DNA from: an uncultured Bacteroidota bacterium
GTDB taxonomy: Bacteria; Bacteroidota; Bacteroidia; B-17B0; Aurantibacillaceae
DNA: 64,000 bases
Assembly (NCBI GenBank): GCA_903893815.1
Contig: CAITNS010000010.1
Coordinates: forward strand, 36,738-100,737
Direction: 5' to 3'
The notes under the pieces are model-generated. The model was not told the origin of the DNA. It saw only the letters and a list, made by a program, of their open reading frames with translations, and searched no databases. The position numbers and the translations under genes are program-made. Positions 43,067 through 52,425 of this stretch are shown in pieces (position 1 is the stretch's first letter; each line of letters starts with the position of its first letter).

Positions 43067-43603
43067 ATGTCATATTTCAATATCCAACCTACCCTCGAAA
43101 ACGAATTTGTGAAAATCGTACCGCTTAACGAAAACGATTTTGAGGTTTTATATAATATGGCATCCGATCCATTAATCTGGGAACAACATCCAAATAGAGA
43201 TCGTTACAAAAGAGAAGTATTTGAAATATTTTTTAATGCTGCTATCGAGTCTCGTGGAGCTTTTTTATTAATTGATAAAAAAACAGAAAATCCATTTGGT
43301 AGTTCTCGTTATTATGAATTGAACGAGCGTGATAGTTCGGTGGCAATTGGTTATACTTTTTTAAGCAGAGATTATTGGGGAGGAGTTTATAATCAATCCA
43401 TAAAAAACTTAATGCTTAATTATGCTTTTCAATTTGTGGACAAGGTGTTTTTTTATATTGGCGTTGATAATATTAGATCTCAAAAGGCAATCGAAAAATT
43501 AGGAGCTATTAGAACAGAAAAAACAATTTCAGAAGACTTGGGAGAGTTTATTAAAGTCAGCTATACTTATAGAATTGATAAAGCGACTTGGAATAATAAA
43601 TAA
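43067..43603 (+). CDS. GNAT family N-acetyltransferase
   Basis: The 178-residue cytoplasmic protein resembles the RimJ/RimL-type GNAT domain: 'ENEFVKIVPLNENDFEVLYNMASDP', 'FGSSRYYELN', 'SVAIGYTFLSRDYWGG' (the acetyl-CoA-side strand) and 'NIRSQKAIEKLGAIRTEKT', the classical C-terminal signature. The acceptor is not predictable. The start lies just after a REP-like repeat, and the gene converges with tdk with a 3-base gap. Confidence 0.9.
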   Translation: MSYFNIQPTLENEFVKIVPLNENDFEVLYNMASDPLIWEQHPNRDRYKREVFEIFFNAAIESRGAFLLIDKKTENPFGSSRYYELNERDSSVAIGYTFLSRDYWGGVYNQSIKNLMLNYAFQFVDKVFFYIGVDNIRSQKAIEKLGAIRTEKTISEDLGEFIKVSYTYRIDKATWNNK

Positions 43604-43606
43604 AAT

Positions 43607-44191
43607 CTAGAATTTCCCTTTATTTGCCTCATTATAGCAATCTCTGCATAAGGGCTCGTAACTATCTGTTTCGCCTAAAAGCACTAAACTAGTTTCAGCA
43701 GTTGTACGATGAGAGATATGAGCCAAACTTCCGCAACGCATACAAATAGCGTGCACTTTGGTTACATATTCGGCGCAAGCTAATAGTGCGGGCATTGGGC
43801 CAAAAGGTTTTCCTTTAAAGTCCATATCCAAACCAGCAATAATAACGCGCACGCCACTATCTGCTAATTGATTACAAACGTTTACCAATTCCATATCAAA
43901 AAATTGAGCTTCATCGATTCCTACTACATCCACATCATTGGCTAATAATAAAATATTGGAACTCGATGGAACTGGTGTACTATGAATTTCGTTACCTTGG
44001 TGAGATACTACTTTTTCTTCGTGGTAGCGCGTATCGATTTGTGGCTTAAAAATTTCCACTTTTTGTTTGGCAAATTGTGCACGTTTTAAGCGACGAATCA
44101 ATTCCTCCGTTTTACCAGAAAACATGGAGCCGCAAACTACTTCAATCCAACCTTTTCGGCCCGCACTATGTTTAATGTTTTCTAAAAACAT
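43607..44191 (-). CDS. tdk: Thymidine kinase
   Basis: This 194-residue cytoplasmic type II thymidine kinase phosphorylates thymidine for salvage. Motifs are the P-loop '[14 protein letters not shown]', '[11 protein letters not shown]', '[18 protein letters not shown]', the zinc-ribbon cysteines in 'ICMRCGS' and 'CRDCYNE', and the lasso segment '[20 protein letters not shown]'. Length is typical. It is a single gene, convergent with the GNAT gene. Confidence 0.96.
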   Translation of the reverse strand: MFLENIKHSAGRKGWIEVVCGSMFSGKTEELIRRLKRAQFAKQKVEIFKPQIDTRYHEEKVVSHQGNEIHSTPVPSSSNILLLANDVDVVGIDEAQFFDMELVNVCNQLADSGVRVIIAGLDMDFKGKPFGPMPALLACAEYVTKVHAICMRCGSLAHISHRTTAETSLVLLGETDSYEPLCRDCYNEANKGKF

Positions 44192-44275
44192 GTTTATTAT
44201 ATATTGATAACAAAATCTAAAAATAAACTAAGTATCCATAAAATGCAGTATTTTTAATCTTTAATTATTCACATT

Positions 44276-44884
44276 ATGCAAACGGATATTTTACTGAAAC
44301 AACTTTATTCATCGTTAGGAGAACTAAAAGCAACTATCGAGAAATTCGAAAAGCATCCTTCGCCAAGTACCCACTATACCGAGCAATTGCATTCTGCTAT
44401 TTATCACAGTAATAAATTGGTGTCGGCTTATTTAGTGCATAAGGAACAACATGACTTATCTCCCGACTTGAATTTACACATGAAATTAATGAATGTGCCT
44501 ACTGGTGAAGAAAAAGCTGCTATTGTGGAGCCAATTAAGGAACAAGTAGTTGTGCTTACAGCAGTTGCAGAAGTAGTGAAACCCATAGAAGAACTTATAG
44601 CACCTGTTGCTGAAAAATTAATTGAACCTATTGATGAAATTAAACCTCAAGTAAAAGAATTTCCGAAAATAACCATTAACATTAATGACAAATTTCGTTT
44701 TATTAATGAGTTATTTGAAGCTAATGCAACTGAATATAATATTGCTATTGAACAGATTAATGCTGTTAGTACCTTAGTAGAACTGAACAATTATTTAAAT
44801 GGATTAAAATCTATTTATGAATGGAAAGATGATAGCGAAGTGGTTAAAAATATTTATGCACTAGCACAAAAACGATTTGCTTAG
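44276..44884 (+). CDS. Conserved Bacteroidota protein, unknown function
   Basis: The 202-residue soluble protein has an N-terminal helical part ('LLKQLYSSLGELKATIEKFEK'), a Pro/Glu/Val-rich linker (about 85-130, 'PIEELIAPVAEKLIEPIDE') and a conserved C-terminal domain 'ININDKFRFINELFE' ... 'LNGLKSIYEWKDDS'. The C-terminal domain is common in Bacteroidota proteins but has no known role. It is divergent from tdk, and its stop immediately precedes the inverted repeat at 44887-44937. Confidence 0.65.
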   Translation: MQTDILLKQLYSSLGELKATIEKFEKHPSPSTHYTEQLHSAIYHSNKLVSAYLVHKEQHDLSPDLNLHMKLMNVPTGEEKAAIVEPIKEQVVVLTAVAEVVKPIEELIAPVAEKLIEPIDEIKPQVKEFPKITININDKFRFINELFEANATEYNIAIEQINAVSTLVELNNYLNGLKSIYEWKDDSEVVKNIYALAQKRFA

Positions 44885-44886
44885 CC

Positions 44887-44937
44887 CTTCGACTCCGCTC
44901 AGGGTGGCAATATCTGTCAGGCTGAGCGGAGTCGAAG
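44887..44937. repeat. Dispersed intergenic repeat, copy B, perfect inverted arms
   Basis: CTTCGACTCCGCTCAG at 44887-44902 and its exact reverse complement at 44922-44937 flank a 19-base centre. Both arms equal the 16-mer at 10629-10644 and 60073-60088. The repeat is open-frame and falsely extends the downstream peptidase frame upstream. Confidence 0.85.
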
Positions 44938-44951
44938 CCTCTATAATTTTT

Positions 44952-46100
44952 ATGAAACAAATTATATTTTTTTTATTTTCCTTTCTCTTTGTAAACACAT
45001 ACAGCCAGGATACAATCTACGCCCGTCAGGTTATTAAAAAGCTCACCTCTAAAGAACTATTTGGAAGAGGTTACGTCAAAGATGGCGTTAATAAAGCGGC
45101 TTCCTATATTTCAAAAGAATTAAAAACAATCGGGCTGTCTAAATTCGGAAAATCCTATTCTCAAAATTATGAATTTCCAGTTAATACATTCCCTTCTTCT
45201 ATTTCGGTTGTTTTAGATGGAAAAATGCTAATAGCTGGAAAACATTATTTAATTTATCCTTCTGCGGAAACAATCAAAGGTGGATTTCAGTTATTTAAAA
45301 CGGATAGTGTGACTTATGAGGCAAACGATGGTAAACGCCCTTTCCCCATTAAAGTAAAACTTAGAAAAAAATTAACTTATACAGTTGCCACACAAATTTC
45401 TGATAATGCTGTTATTGAATTATTAAAGGATTCTTTTCCTAATGAATTAAAAACAATAGACATTATTTTTAAAAACAAATTCATCCCCAATTTTAAATGT
45501 CAAAATTTATGTGGCTTTATTAAAGGCACACATCAGCCAGATAGTTTCATTGTCTTTACTGCTCATTACGACCATTTAGGTGCTATGGGTAAGGAAGCTT
45601 ATTTTCCAGGCGCTAATGATAATGCTAGTGGTGTGAGTGTATTATTAAATTTAGCTAAGTATTATAAAACACATCCTTCAAAATATTCGGTAGCTTTTAT
45701 TTTTTTTAGTGGAGAAGAGGCTGGCTTGTTAGGTTCTAAATATTATTCGGAGCACCCTATTTTCCCATTATCAAATATTAAATTTTTGACCAATTTAGAT
45801 TTATTAGGAACAGGGGATGATGGTATTATGGTAGTGAATGCAACGGTTTTTAAAGAACAGTTTGAGAAATTAAATCAAATAAACGTCGAGAAAAATTATT
45901 TGAAACAAATTAAACAACGAGGTAAAGCTGCTAACAGCGATCATTATTGGTTTTCAGAAAAAGGCATTCCTAGTTTTTTTATTTACACCATGGGCGGCAT
46001 ACAGGCTTATCATGATATTTATGATATTGAAAAAACGTTGCCTCTTACAAAATATTTAGAGGTCTGTAAACTTTTGATTGAGTTTAATGCGAAGTTTTAA
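44952..46100 (+). CDS. Exported M28-family metallopeptidase
   Basis: The start is placed at the ATG at 44952, which opens a signal peptide (MKQIIFFLFSFLFVNTYSQ); the frame is open back to 44877 only because it reads through the intergenic repeat. The 382-residue product carries M28 zinc ligands: 'FTAHYDHLG', 'GANDNASGV', 'FFSGEEAGLLGS', and later 'NSDHYWFSEKGIPSFF'. Relatives are aminopeptidases or glutaminyl-cyclase-like enzymes; here an envelope aminopeptidase is likely. It converges with the membrane protein gene at 46101 with no gap. Confidence 0.9.
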   Translation: MKQIIFFLFSFLFVNTYSQDTIYARQVIKKLTSKELFGRGYVKDGVNKAASYISKELKTIGLSKFGKSYSQNYEFPVNTFPSSISVVLDGKMLIAGKHYLIYPSAETIKGGFQLFKTDSVTYEANDGKRPFPIKVKLRKKLTYTVATQISDNAVIELLKDSFPNELKTIDIIFKNKFIPNFKCQNLCGFIKGTHQPDSFIVFTAHYDHLGAMGKEAYFPGANDNASGVSVLLNLAKYYKTHPSKYSVAFIFFSGEEAGLLGSKYYSEHPIFPLSNIKFLTNLDLLGTGDDGIMVVNATVFKEQFEKLNQINVEKNYLKQIKQRGKAANSDHYWFSEKGIPSFFIYTMGGIQAYHDIYDIEKTLPLTKYLEVCKLLIEFNAKF

Positions 46101-46847
46101 TTAAAACAAACGACTGTATTGTTCCAAAGTAATTAAAGTATCGGCACCAGAATACCCTTTTTCTTTAGCCAATTGAATTAATTTAGTTAAGGAAGATGCT
46201 TCTTCTTTCTTTTCAGTATTTAAATTGTAAAGTATGTAATGGTAAATAATTTTATCGGTTCTTGTAGATGTAACCGCTTGCTCTATCAATAAGAAACTTT
46301 TATCAAAAGCTATTTTATGAATATTACTAATGCCCGAATAAATTTCGCCATTATCATTTTCATCGAAGCGACCAACATTTGCCTCATTATATAATTCTCC
46401 ATTATTTGGAGTATCTGAGCAATGTATAGAATAAGGGAAGCGCAATGGAAAACGATAATAATCTTTAAACCCTAAATAAGTATAAAATTGTTCTGGTTCA
46501 TTTCCTACAACATTTTCAGGCAAATAACTTTTCAATAAAGTAATCTGTTCGGAGATGCCATTTGCTTGATGTGTATCAATATTTTCTAGCTTTGATAAAC
46601 TGTCGCCAAAATTTTCAAATTGCCCAAAGGCGTTTTCACTAAAATTCTCAACGGCATTTACTGTTTTTCTAACGAAGATAAATATGCAAATCACAAGACC
46701 TATGATAGAACACAAAAATGTTGTCAGCCAAATATATTTGCCTTGTTTATTGTTAGCAAAAGCGATGATCCCAAAAATTAGCGATATCACTGTCATAATA
46801 AGACAAATGATGCCTAAACCAATTAATAGAGCTGCAGTAAAAAACAT
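46101..46847 (-). CDS. Membrane protein of unknown function
   Basis: The 248-residue protein has two N-terminal membrane helices (about 3-32 and 38-60, 'ICLIMTVISLIFGIIAFA' and 'FLCSIIGLVICIFIFV'), then a soluble region with 'LGFKDYYRFPLRFPYSIHC' and 'YHYILYNLNTEKKEEAS'. No family is recognised. It starts 2 bases after the acyl-CoA carboxylase gene on the same strand, so the two are likely cotranscribed. A functional link is not evident. Confidence 0.6.
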   Translation of the reverse strand: MFFTAALLIGLGIICLIMTVISLIFGIIAFANNKQGKYIWLTTFLCSIIGLVICIFIFVRKTVNAVENFSENAFGQFENFGDSLSKLENIDTHQANGISEQITLLKSYLPENVVGNEPEQFYTYLGFKDYYRFPLRFPYSIHCSDTPNNGELYNEANVGRFDENDNGEIYSGISNIHKIAFDKSFLLIEQAVTSTRTDKIIYHYILYNLNTEKKEEASSLTKLIQLAKEKGYSGADTLITLEQYSRLF

Positions 46848-46849
46848 GA

Positions 46850-48439
46850 TTATAAAGGAATATTTCCATGTTTTTTCTTAGGCAATTTGGCTGCTTTGTT
46901 TTCTAACATTTTAAACGCACGAATTAATTTTTCTCGAGTATCTTCTGGTTTAATGACTTCATCCACATAACCTCTTTCTGCTGCACGGTATGGATTTGCA
47001 AAATGATCCATATATTCTTTTTCTTTTTCAGCTAATTTAGCAATAGGATCAGACGCCGCAGTAATTTCAGTTTTGAAAATAATTTCAGCGGCTCCTTTAG
47101 CGCCCATTACAGCAATCTCTGCACTTGGCCAAGCGTAGTTCATGTCAGCACCAATATGTTTACTGTTCATGACATCATAAGCACCACCGTAGGCTTTACG
47201 AGTAATAACTGTAATTCTTGGAACAGTTGCTTCGCAGAATGCATATAATAATTTAGCGCCATTGTTAATGATACCATGCCATTCTTGATCTGTACCTGGT
47301 AAAAAACCTGGTACATCTTCAAATACTAATAATGGAATATTAAAGCAATCGCAGAAACGCACAAAACGCGCTGCTTTGGTAGAACAGTTGTTATCTAACA
47401 CACCTGCTAAAAATGCTGGTTGATTAGCAACAATACCAATACTCTTACCAGCTAAACGAGCAAAACCAACAACAATATTTTCTGCATAATTTTTATGTAC
47501 TTCTAAAAATGTTCCATCATCAATCACGCCTTCAATCACTTCTCTGATATCGTAAGGTTGGTTAGCGTTATCAGGAATAATTGTATTTAAAGCCGGACGT
47601 TTTTCATTGCCATTACTTTCGTAAGGAACGCTTGGAGCGTCATCCTCACAATTTTGAGGCATGTAGCTTAATAAAGCTTTGATGTTATTAATACACTCAA
47701 TTTCGTTGGCACAAGAAAAATGGGTAACACCAGATTTCATTGAGTGAGCAGATGCTCCACCTAACTCTTCAGAAGTTACTTCTTCGTGTGTTACTGTTTT
47801 TACAACGTTAGGGCCTGTTACAAACATGTAGCTTGTATTCTCTACCATCATAATAAAATCGGTAATAGCAGGACTGTAAACAGCACCACCGGCGCATGGT
47901 CCCATAATAGCAGATAGCTGAGGAATTACTCCCGAAGCCATGGTGTTTTTATAAAAAATATCAGCATAACCTCCTAAAGAAACTACACCTTCTTGGATAC
48001 GAGCTCCACCACTATCGTTTAAGCCAATTAACGGAGCGCCATTTTGCATGGCTAAATCCATAATACGGCAAATTTTTTCGGCATGTGTTTCGGATAATGA
48101 ACCGCCAAAAACCGTAAAGTCTTGAGAGAATACATAAATCAATCTTCCGTTTACGGTTCCGTATCCAGTAACAACACCGTCACCTAAATATTTTTCTCTG
48201 TCCAATCCAAACTCTGTTGAACGGTGAGTCACAAACATGCCTATTTCTTCAAAGCTACCTTCGTCTAATAAAAAATGTAAACGCTCACGAGCGGTTAATT
48301 TCCCTTTTTTATGTTGAGAATCTATACGTTTTTGTCCGCCACCTAAAAGTGCTTCGGCCTGTTTTTCTTCTAGTAAAGATAATTTTGAGTTCATATCTGT
48401 TATTTTAGTTTCAGCTTTAGAAGCTAATGTTATATCCAC
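46850..48439 (-). CDS. Acyl-CoA carboxylase beta subunit (propionyl-CoA carboxylase type)
   Basis: This 529-residue carboxyltransferase moves CO2 from carboxybiotin to an acyl-CoA, most likely propionyl-CoA giving methylmalonyl-CoA. Motifs are '[20 protein letters not shown]', '[15 protein letters not shown]', '[11 protein letters not shown]', '[12 protein letters not shown]', and in the C-terminal half '[20 protein letters not shown]' and '[14 protein letters not shown]'. No biotin-carrier or biotin carboxylase subunit is adjacent. Methylmalonyl-CoA decarboxylase alpha subunits look alike, so the exact partner is uncertain. An in-frame ATG at codon 16 (48394) is an alternative start. Confidence 0.9.
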   Translation of the reverse strand: MDITLASKAETKITDMNSKLSLLEEKQAEALLGGGQKRIDSQHKKGKLTARERLHFLLDEGSFEEIGMFVTHRSTEFGLDREKYLGDGVVTGYGTVNGRLIYVFSQDFTVFGGSLSETHAEKICRIMDLAMQNGAPLIGLNDSGGARIQEGVVSLGGYADIFYKNTMASGVIPQLSAIMGPCAGGAVYSPAITDFIMMVENTSYMFVTGPNVVKTVTHEEVTSEELGGASAHSMKSGVTHFSCANEIECINNIKALLSYMPQNCEDDAPSVPYESNGNEKRPALNTIIPDNANQPYDIREVIEGVIDDGTFLEVHKNYAENIVVGFARLAGKSIGIVANQPAFLAGVLDNNCSTKAARFVRFCDCFNIPLLVFEDVPGFLPGTDQEWHGIINNGAKLLYAFCEATVPRITVITRKAYGGAYDVMNSKHIGADMNYAWPSAEIAVMGAKGAAEIIFKTEITAASDPIAKLAEKEKEYMDHFANPYRAAERGYVDEVIKPEDTREKLIRAFKMLENKAAKLPKKKHGNIPL

Positions 48440-48476
48440 TTATTTTAAAATTTAAATATACAATTTTGTGTAATAA

Positions 48477-49733
48477 TTAGGCTTTTTTTGGTCCGTGAAA
48501 AGGTTTTTTATTTCCATGTTTAGCCCCATTAGTTTTTCCTTTTCCTCCAAAGCCACGGGGCTTATCAAATTTCTTTTTAGCTGCCTCTGGATTGTATTCT
48601 GGGCCAGCACCAAACTCTTCAGGAATTGGCATTTTAGTTACATCCATTCCCATTAATGCTTCAACTTGTGCAAAACGAGGTTGATCTTTTTCATTAATAA
48701 AAGTAATGGCAACACCTGCTTTTGCTGCACGAGCTGTACGACCAATACGGTGAATGTAATCCTCTGGATCTGGTGGCGCATCAAAATTTACTACTAAAGA
48801 AATTCCGTCCACATCAATTCCACGCGATAAAATATCGGTGCCAATTAAAATACGCAAGTTACGGGCTTTAAAATTTCGCATAATTTCTTCGCGTTCCGTT
48901 TGCTCCAAATCAGAAGAGAAACCTTGAACCGAATATTTTAAGGCTTTAAAGGTTTGCGCTAATTCTTTTACTTTTTCTTTGGTTGAAGAGAAAATAATGA
49001 CAGAAGAAAAATCTTCATTTTTTAAAATCTCTTTTAATAATTTTTCTTTTTGTCCATCATAAACCACATAAGCCTGTTGCACAATGCCAGCTGCTGGTTT
49101 AGAAAGAGCAATATTAATCGTCTCAGGATTGTTTAATAAATGCCCAGCCAATACTCTAATTTTTGGTGCCATCGTCGCTGAGAACATAATGGTTTGTCTT
49201 TTTTCAGGAACGTATTTTAGGATGGTTTTAATATCATCCGCAAAACCCATATCCAACATACGATCGGCTTCATCTAAAATTAAATGCTCGATGGTGTCAA
49301 ATTTAATATCTCCTGATTGAAGCAAAGCAATTAAACGGCCAGGAGTTGCAATCACAATATCTACACCTTCGCGCAACGATCTTGCTTGTCGTTCCCAAGT
49401 AACGCCATCATTACCGCCGTAAATGCCAATAGAACTAACGCCACAAAAATAAGCCATACCTTCTATTTGCTGGTCAATTTGAAGCACTAATTCGCGTGTT
49501 GGAGCAATAATTAAAGTATTAATGCCGCCTTTTTTAGTTTTGATGATTTTATCTAAAACCGGTAATACGAAGGCGGCAGTTTTTCCTGTACCAGTTTGAG
49601 CGCAGGCAATAAGGTCTTTTCCTTGTTGAATAACAGGGATAGCTTGTTGTTGTATAGGAGTAGGCAGTTTGTAACCCATAGATTGCAAACCATCTATTAA
49701 TGATTGATCGAAATTAAAGTCGTTGAAAGTCAA
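48477..49733 (-). CDS. DEAD-box RNA helicase, RhlE-like
   Basis: The 418-residue helicase has the Q motif region ('FDQSLIDGLQSMGYKLPTPIQ'), Walker A 'AQTGTGKTAAF', 'PTRELVLQI', 'LDEADRMLDMGF', 'FSATM' and 'HRIGRTARAAK'. The basic tail from about 385 (Gly/Lys-rich, 'FGGKGKTNGAKHGNKKP') is an RNA-binding extension as in RhlE-type proteins that act in ribosome assembly or RNA decay. The divergent pgeF gene starts 73 bases away. Confidence 0.93.
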   Translation of the reverse strand: MTFNDFNFDQSLIDGLQSMGYKLPTPIQQQAIPVIQQGKDLIACAQTGTGKTAAFVLPVLDKIIKTKKGGINTLIIAPTRELVLQIDQQIEGMAYFCGVSSIGIYGGNDGVTWERQARSLREGVDIVIATPGRLIALLQSGDIKFDTIEHLILDEADRMLDMGFADDIKTILKYVPEKRQTIMFSATMAPKIRVLAGHLLNNPETINIALSKPAAGIVQQAYVVYDGQKEKLLKEILKNEDFSSVIIFSSTKEKVKELAQTFKALKYSVQGFSSDLEQTEREEIMRNFKARNLRILIGTDILSRGIDVDGISLVVNFDAPPDPEDYIHRIGRTARAAKAGVAITFINEKDQPRFAQVEALMGMDVTKMPIPEEFGAGPEYNPEAAKKKFDKPRGFGGKGKTNGAKHGNKKPFHGPKKA

Positions 49734-49805
49734 TTTTGTAAAGTATTAAATAAGTTCATTTTTAAAGGGCTAATTTACTATTTTTATGGCGTAAACACTA
49801 CAAAA

Positions 49806-50513
49806 ATGTACTGGATAAAAACACCTCATATTAACACAATTCATGGTTTTTCAATACGTCATGGGGGTGTTTCGGCTGAACCGTTTTTGAGTTTAAATTT
49901 AGGAGGAACGGAAGATTTGTCAGAAAATATTACTGAAAATAGAAAGCGTGCTTTAGGTGCTTTGAATATTGATATGAGCCAAGTATCATATTTAAACCAA
50001 ATCCATAGTAATAGTGTTTGTCAAGCGAAAGTTGGAAAACAAACAGGCGATGCCTTGGTAACCAATAAAAAAAATATTGCCATTGCTGTTGGTGCGGCAG
50101 ATTGTTACCCCATTTTATTTCATGATAAAAAAAATGGAGTTATTGGCGCCGCGCATTGCGGTTGGAAGGGTACATTAGCCAGAATTGTTAAAAATACTTT
50201 ATATGAAATGGTAAAGCTAGGTGCTGATATTAATCATATTAAGGTAGCAATCGGACAAGGTATTTGCGCGAAAAATTACGAGGTAAGTTTAGAGGTGATT
50301 CAACAATTTAGGGAAGCGGGTTTCCCAGAAAACTGCTGGAACGGACGTCAGATGGACCTTTTGAAGGCTAACGAATTTGTATCCTTAGAAAGTGGAGTTT
50401 TAAAAGAGAACATTTGGAGCATGAATCGTTGCACGACAGAGCCTGATTTCTTTTCTTACAGACGAGATAACGGAAAAACAGGAAGAATGTGGGCGGTGAT
50501 TATGTTGAAATAA
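49806..50513 (+). CDS. pgeF: Peptidoglycan editing factor PgeF
   Basis: The start is placed at the ATG at 49806 ('MYWIKTPH'); the frame is open upstream into the helicase promoter but those codons are not family-like. The 235-residue product is a YfiH/PgeF-type purine-nucleoside-phosphorylase-like fold with 'FSIRHGGVS', 'LNQIHSNSV', 'GAADCYPILF' and 'GAAHCGWKGTL', which contain the His/Cys/His metal site. In E. coli PgeF removes mis-incorporated serine from UDP-MurNAc precursors; related proteins deaminate or phosphorolyse purine nucleosides. A small GTG-started gene follows by 16 bases. Confidence 0.93.
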   Translation: MYWIKTPHINTIHGFSIRHGGVSAEPFLSLNLGGTEDLSENITENRKRALGALNIDMSQVSYLNQIHSNSVCQAKVGKQTGDALVTNKKNIAIAVGAADCYPILFHDKKNGVIGAAHCGWKGTLARIVKNTLYEMVKLGADINHIKVAIGQGICAKNYEVSLEVIQQFREAGFPENCWNGRQMDLLKANEFVSLESGVLKENIWSMNRCTTEPDFFSYRRDNGKTGRMWAVIMLK

Positions 50514-50517
50514 TATG

Positions 50518-50525
50518 TAAATTTG
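50518..50525 (+). promoter_or_regulatory. Candidate -7 box overlapping the pgeF downstream spacer (TAAATTTG)
   Basis: TAAATTTG matches TAnnTTTG but ends only 4 bases before the GTG start at 50530. If real it implies a leaderless transcript or a later start; it may be fortuitous in AT-rich DNA. Confidence 0.2.
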
Positions 50526-50529
50526 TAAC

Positions 50530-50790
50530 GTGAAAAAACATTATTTCATATTACTCATCCTAGTTGCTTTGGTTTTATTGCCAAGTATTACTGAAGCACA
50601 ATGTGCGATGTGTAAAGCTTCTGTAGAAAGTAGTCAGGGACAAAAAAACTCAGTAGCTGGTGGAATCAATCAAGGAATTTTATACTTAATGGCGGTTCCT
50701 TATTTATTACTCGCATTTATTTTTCGTAAACAACTTGTTACTGTTTGGAGAGTCATCAGAAAAAAACCAGTTGCAGAAGAGGATTTGTAA
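50530..50790 (+). CDS. Small membrane protein with CxxC motif, GTG start
   Basis: The 86-residue protein begins with GTG at 50530. A signal-like segment (about 5-23, 'LLILVALVLLPSITEAQ') is followed by 'CAMC', a CxxC that could bind metal or be redox-active, and then a second helix (about 47-63, 'ILYLMAVPYLLLAFIF') and a basic tail. The CAMC arrangement is conserved in small Bacteroidota proteins of unknown role. It converges with bshC, 3 bases away. Confidence 0.7.
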   Translation: MKKHYFILLILVALVLLPSITEAQCAMCKASVESSQGQKNSVAGGINQGILYLMAVPYLLLAFIFRKQLVTVWRVIRKKPVAEEDL

Positions 50791-50793
50791 TCT

Positions 50794-52392
50794 TTACAAT
50801 TCTTTCAAAATCGTGTATTCAAACTTTTCTAAATCGTAAGTTAATTCATTCATTAAATTCGCAATAAATTCTTTTCCGAATTTAGTGTAGTACATGCTGA
50901 AATTATCGTAGCGTTCTTGCGGTGTATTTTTAGGAAATAATTTTTCTTTAATTGCCCAAATTTGATTGATATCTGTTTCCGATTTTTGTTTTAACGCTCG
51001 GTTTATTTTTTGTTCGATAGTTGCTATACCATTAATGGCTTTTTGTTTTTCGGCTTCCGTTGTTCCAACCAATGTTTTGTCAATAGCAGAAACAGTTTCT
51101 AATACTGAAGCATAGATAGAAGTCAATTGAGTTTTAGCCGCTTCTATGTTTATATCATCATGTTGTGTTTTGATGAATGCCTTTACTAATTCCTCGCCAT
51201 CTTTAAATACATCTTCAATAGTGAGGTTTAACTTTTGAATTTTGTTTTGAGTGCCTTTATCGATAAACATAACAAAATTGCGAGGCATTAAAATTGGCAA
51301 ATGAATTTCATAAACTTCAAATAGCGTTTTATATTCTAACCAATAAGCTATTTCTCCAGGGCCACCAACGTATGCAATATTTGGCAATATTTTTTGTTGG
51401 TATAACGGGCGCAACACCACGTTAGGACTTAACTTTTCTGGTGTTGTTTCAACGATGTTATTTAATTCTTGTTCTGTGAATATAATATCTGTGTTCAAAA
51501 CAGCATAATGAGTGCCTTGTTTTTCGATGCGTTCTCTTAACCCTTTTTCTTTATAAAAAACATTAATATCGCGTGGAGTAACTTGAGCAGAATAATTTAC
51601 TTTTAATTCATCAATAGTTTTGTTTACCAATTTAACAGAGGTGTTCTCGAAAATATCTTTTTTAAATTCATCTTTAAACAGTTGTTTTAAATTAGAATCA
51701 TTCCCATCTAAAATAACGATCCCATATTCTCCAAATAGCTCATTTACCAAATACCGTGTAGCATCTGCTAAATTTGAATGATTAGTGTATGCTTTTTCGA
51801 ACAGTTGAATCAATTCATTTGATTTTTCGTTATCGCCTAAAATGGTTTTTAGTTCGGTAATTACTTCTTGTAATCCTTCCGTGCTGAATTCTCCAACCAC
51901 TCCTTTCTGTGTGCTATTCCACATTACTTTTTTTCCAAAAGCAAATGCGTGATTTATTTCTTCAAAATCATGATCCTCACTAGCCATCCAGTAAACAGGC
52001 ACAAAATCTTTTTTAGGAAAATTTGTTTTTAAAGCTTTGCATAAATTAATTGTGCTGGCAATTTTATAAATAAAATAAAGTGGACCAGTAAATAAACATA
52101 ATTGATGACCTGTTGTCACAGTATAAGTAGTTGCTTTTTCTGATAATACAATATTTGCTTTTGATAATGCAGTTGTATTTGATACAAGATTAGATTGTTG
52201 ATTTAACGTATTTACTAAAGCTGGTCTGTTTAAGTAATCAAATTTATTTTTCGCCATGTACAATGTAAAATCTTTTAACGAAAAGTGTTCGTTATAAAAT
52301 GATTTTACCTGAGATGACTGGGAAATATAATCTGAAAACAGAGATGAGAAAAGACCAGTAGTGGCTAGTGGAATGTTTTGTTTTTGAAACAT
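50794..52392 (-). CDS. bshC: Bacillithiol biosynthesis cysteine-adding enzyme BshC
   Basis: This 532-residue cytoplasmic enzyme adds cysteine to glucosaminyl-malate in the last step of bacillithiol synthesis. Visible family marks are 'TVTTGHQLCLFTGPLYFIYK', 'PVYWMASEDHDFEEINHAF', 'SPNVVLRPLYQQKILPNIAY', 'GGPGEIAYWLEYK' and 'LPILMPRNFVMF', with the nucleotide-binding-like core plus a long C-terminal coiled-coil (about 430-500). Length is normal for BshC. bshA and bshB are not in this window. It lies 33 bases downstream of the M43 protease gene on the same strand. Confidence 0.95.
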   Translation of the reverse strand: MFQKQNIPLATTGLFSSLFSDYISQSSQVKSFYNEHFSLKDFTLYMAKNKFDYLNRPALVNTLNQQSNLVSNTTALSKANIVLSEKATTYTVTTGHQLCLFTGPLYFIYKIASTINLCKALKTNFPKKDFVPVYWMASEDHDFEEINHAFAFGKKVMWNSTQKGVVGEFSTEGLQEVITELKTILGDNEKSNELIQLFEKAYTNHSNLADATRYLVNELFGEYGIVILDGNDSNLKQLFKDEFKKDIFENTSVKLVNKTIDELKVNYSAQVTPRDINVFYKEKGLRERIEKQGTHYAVLNTDIIFTEQELNNIVETTPEKLSPNVVLRPLYQQKILPNIAYVGGPGEIAYWLEYKTLFEVYEIHLPILMPRNFVMFIDKGTQNKIQKLNLTIEDVFKDGEELVKAFIKTQHDDINIEAAKTQLTSIYASVLETVSAIDKTLVGTTEAEKQKAINGIATIEQKINRALKQKSETDINQIWAIKEKLFPKNTPQERYDNFSMYYTKFGKEFIANLMNELTYDLEKFEYTILKEL

Positions 52393-52425
52393 ATCGTTAA
52401 ATTAAATAGAGAGTAAAGGAAATTA

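Noticed and set aside
44877..44951. Upstream extension of the M28 peptidase frame
   Set aside because: It is the translation of the dispersed inverted repeat; the signal peptide starts at 44952.
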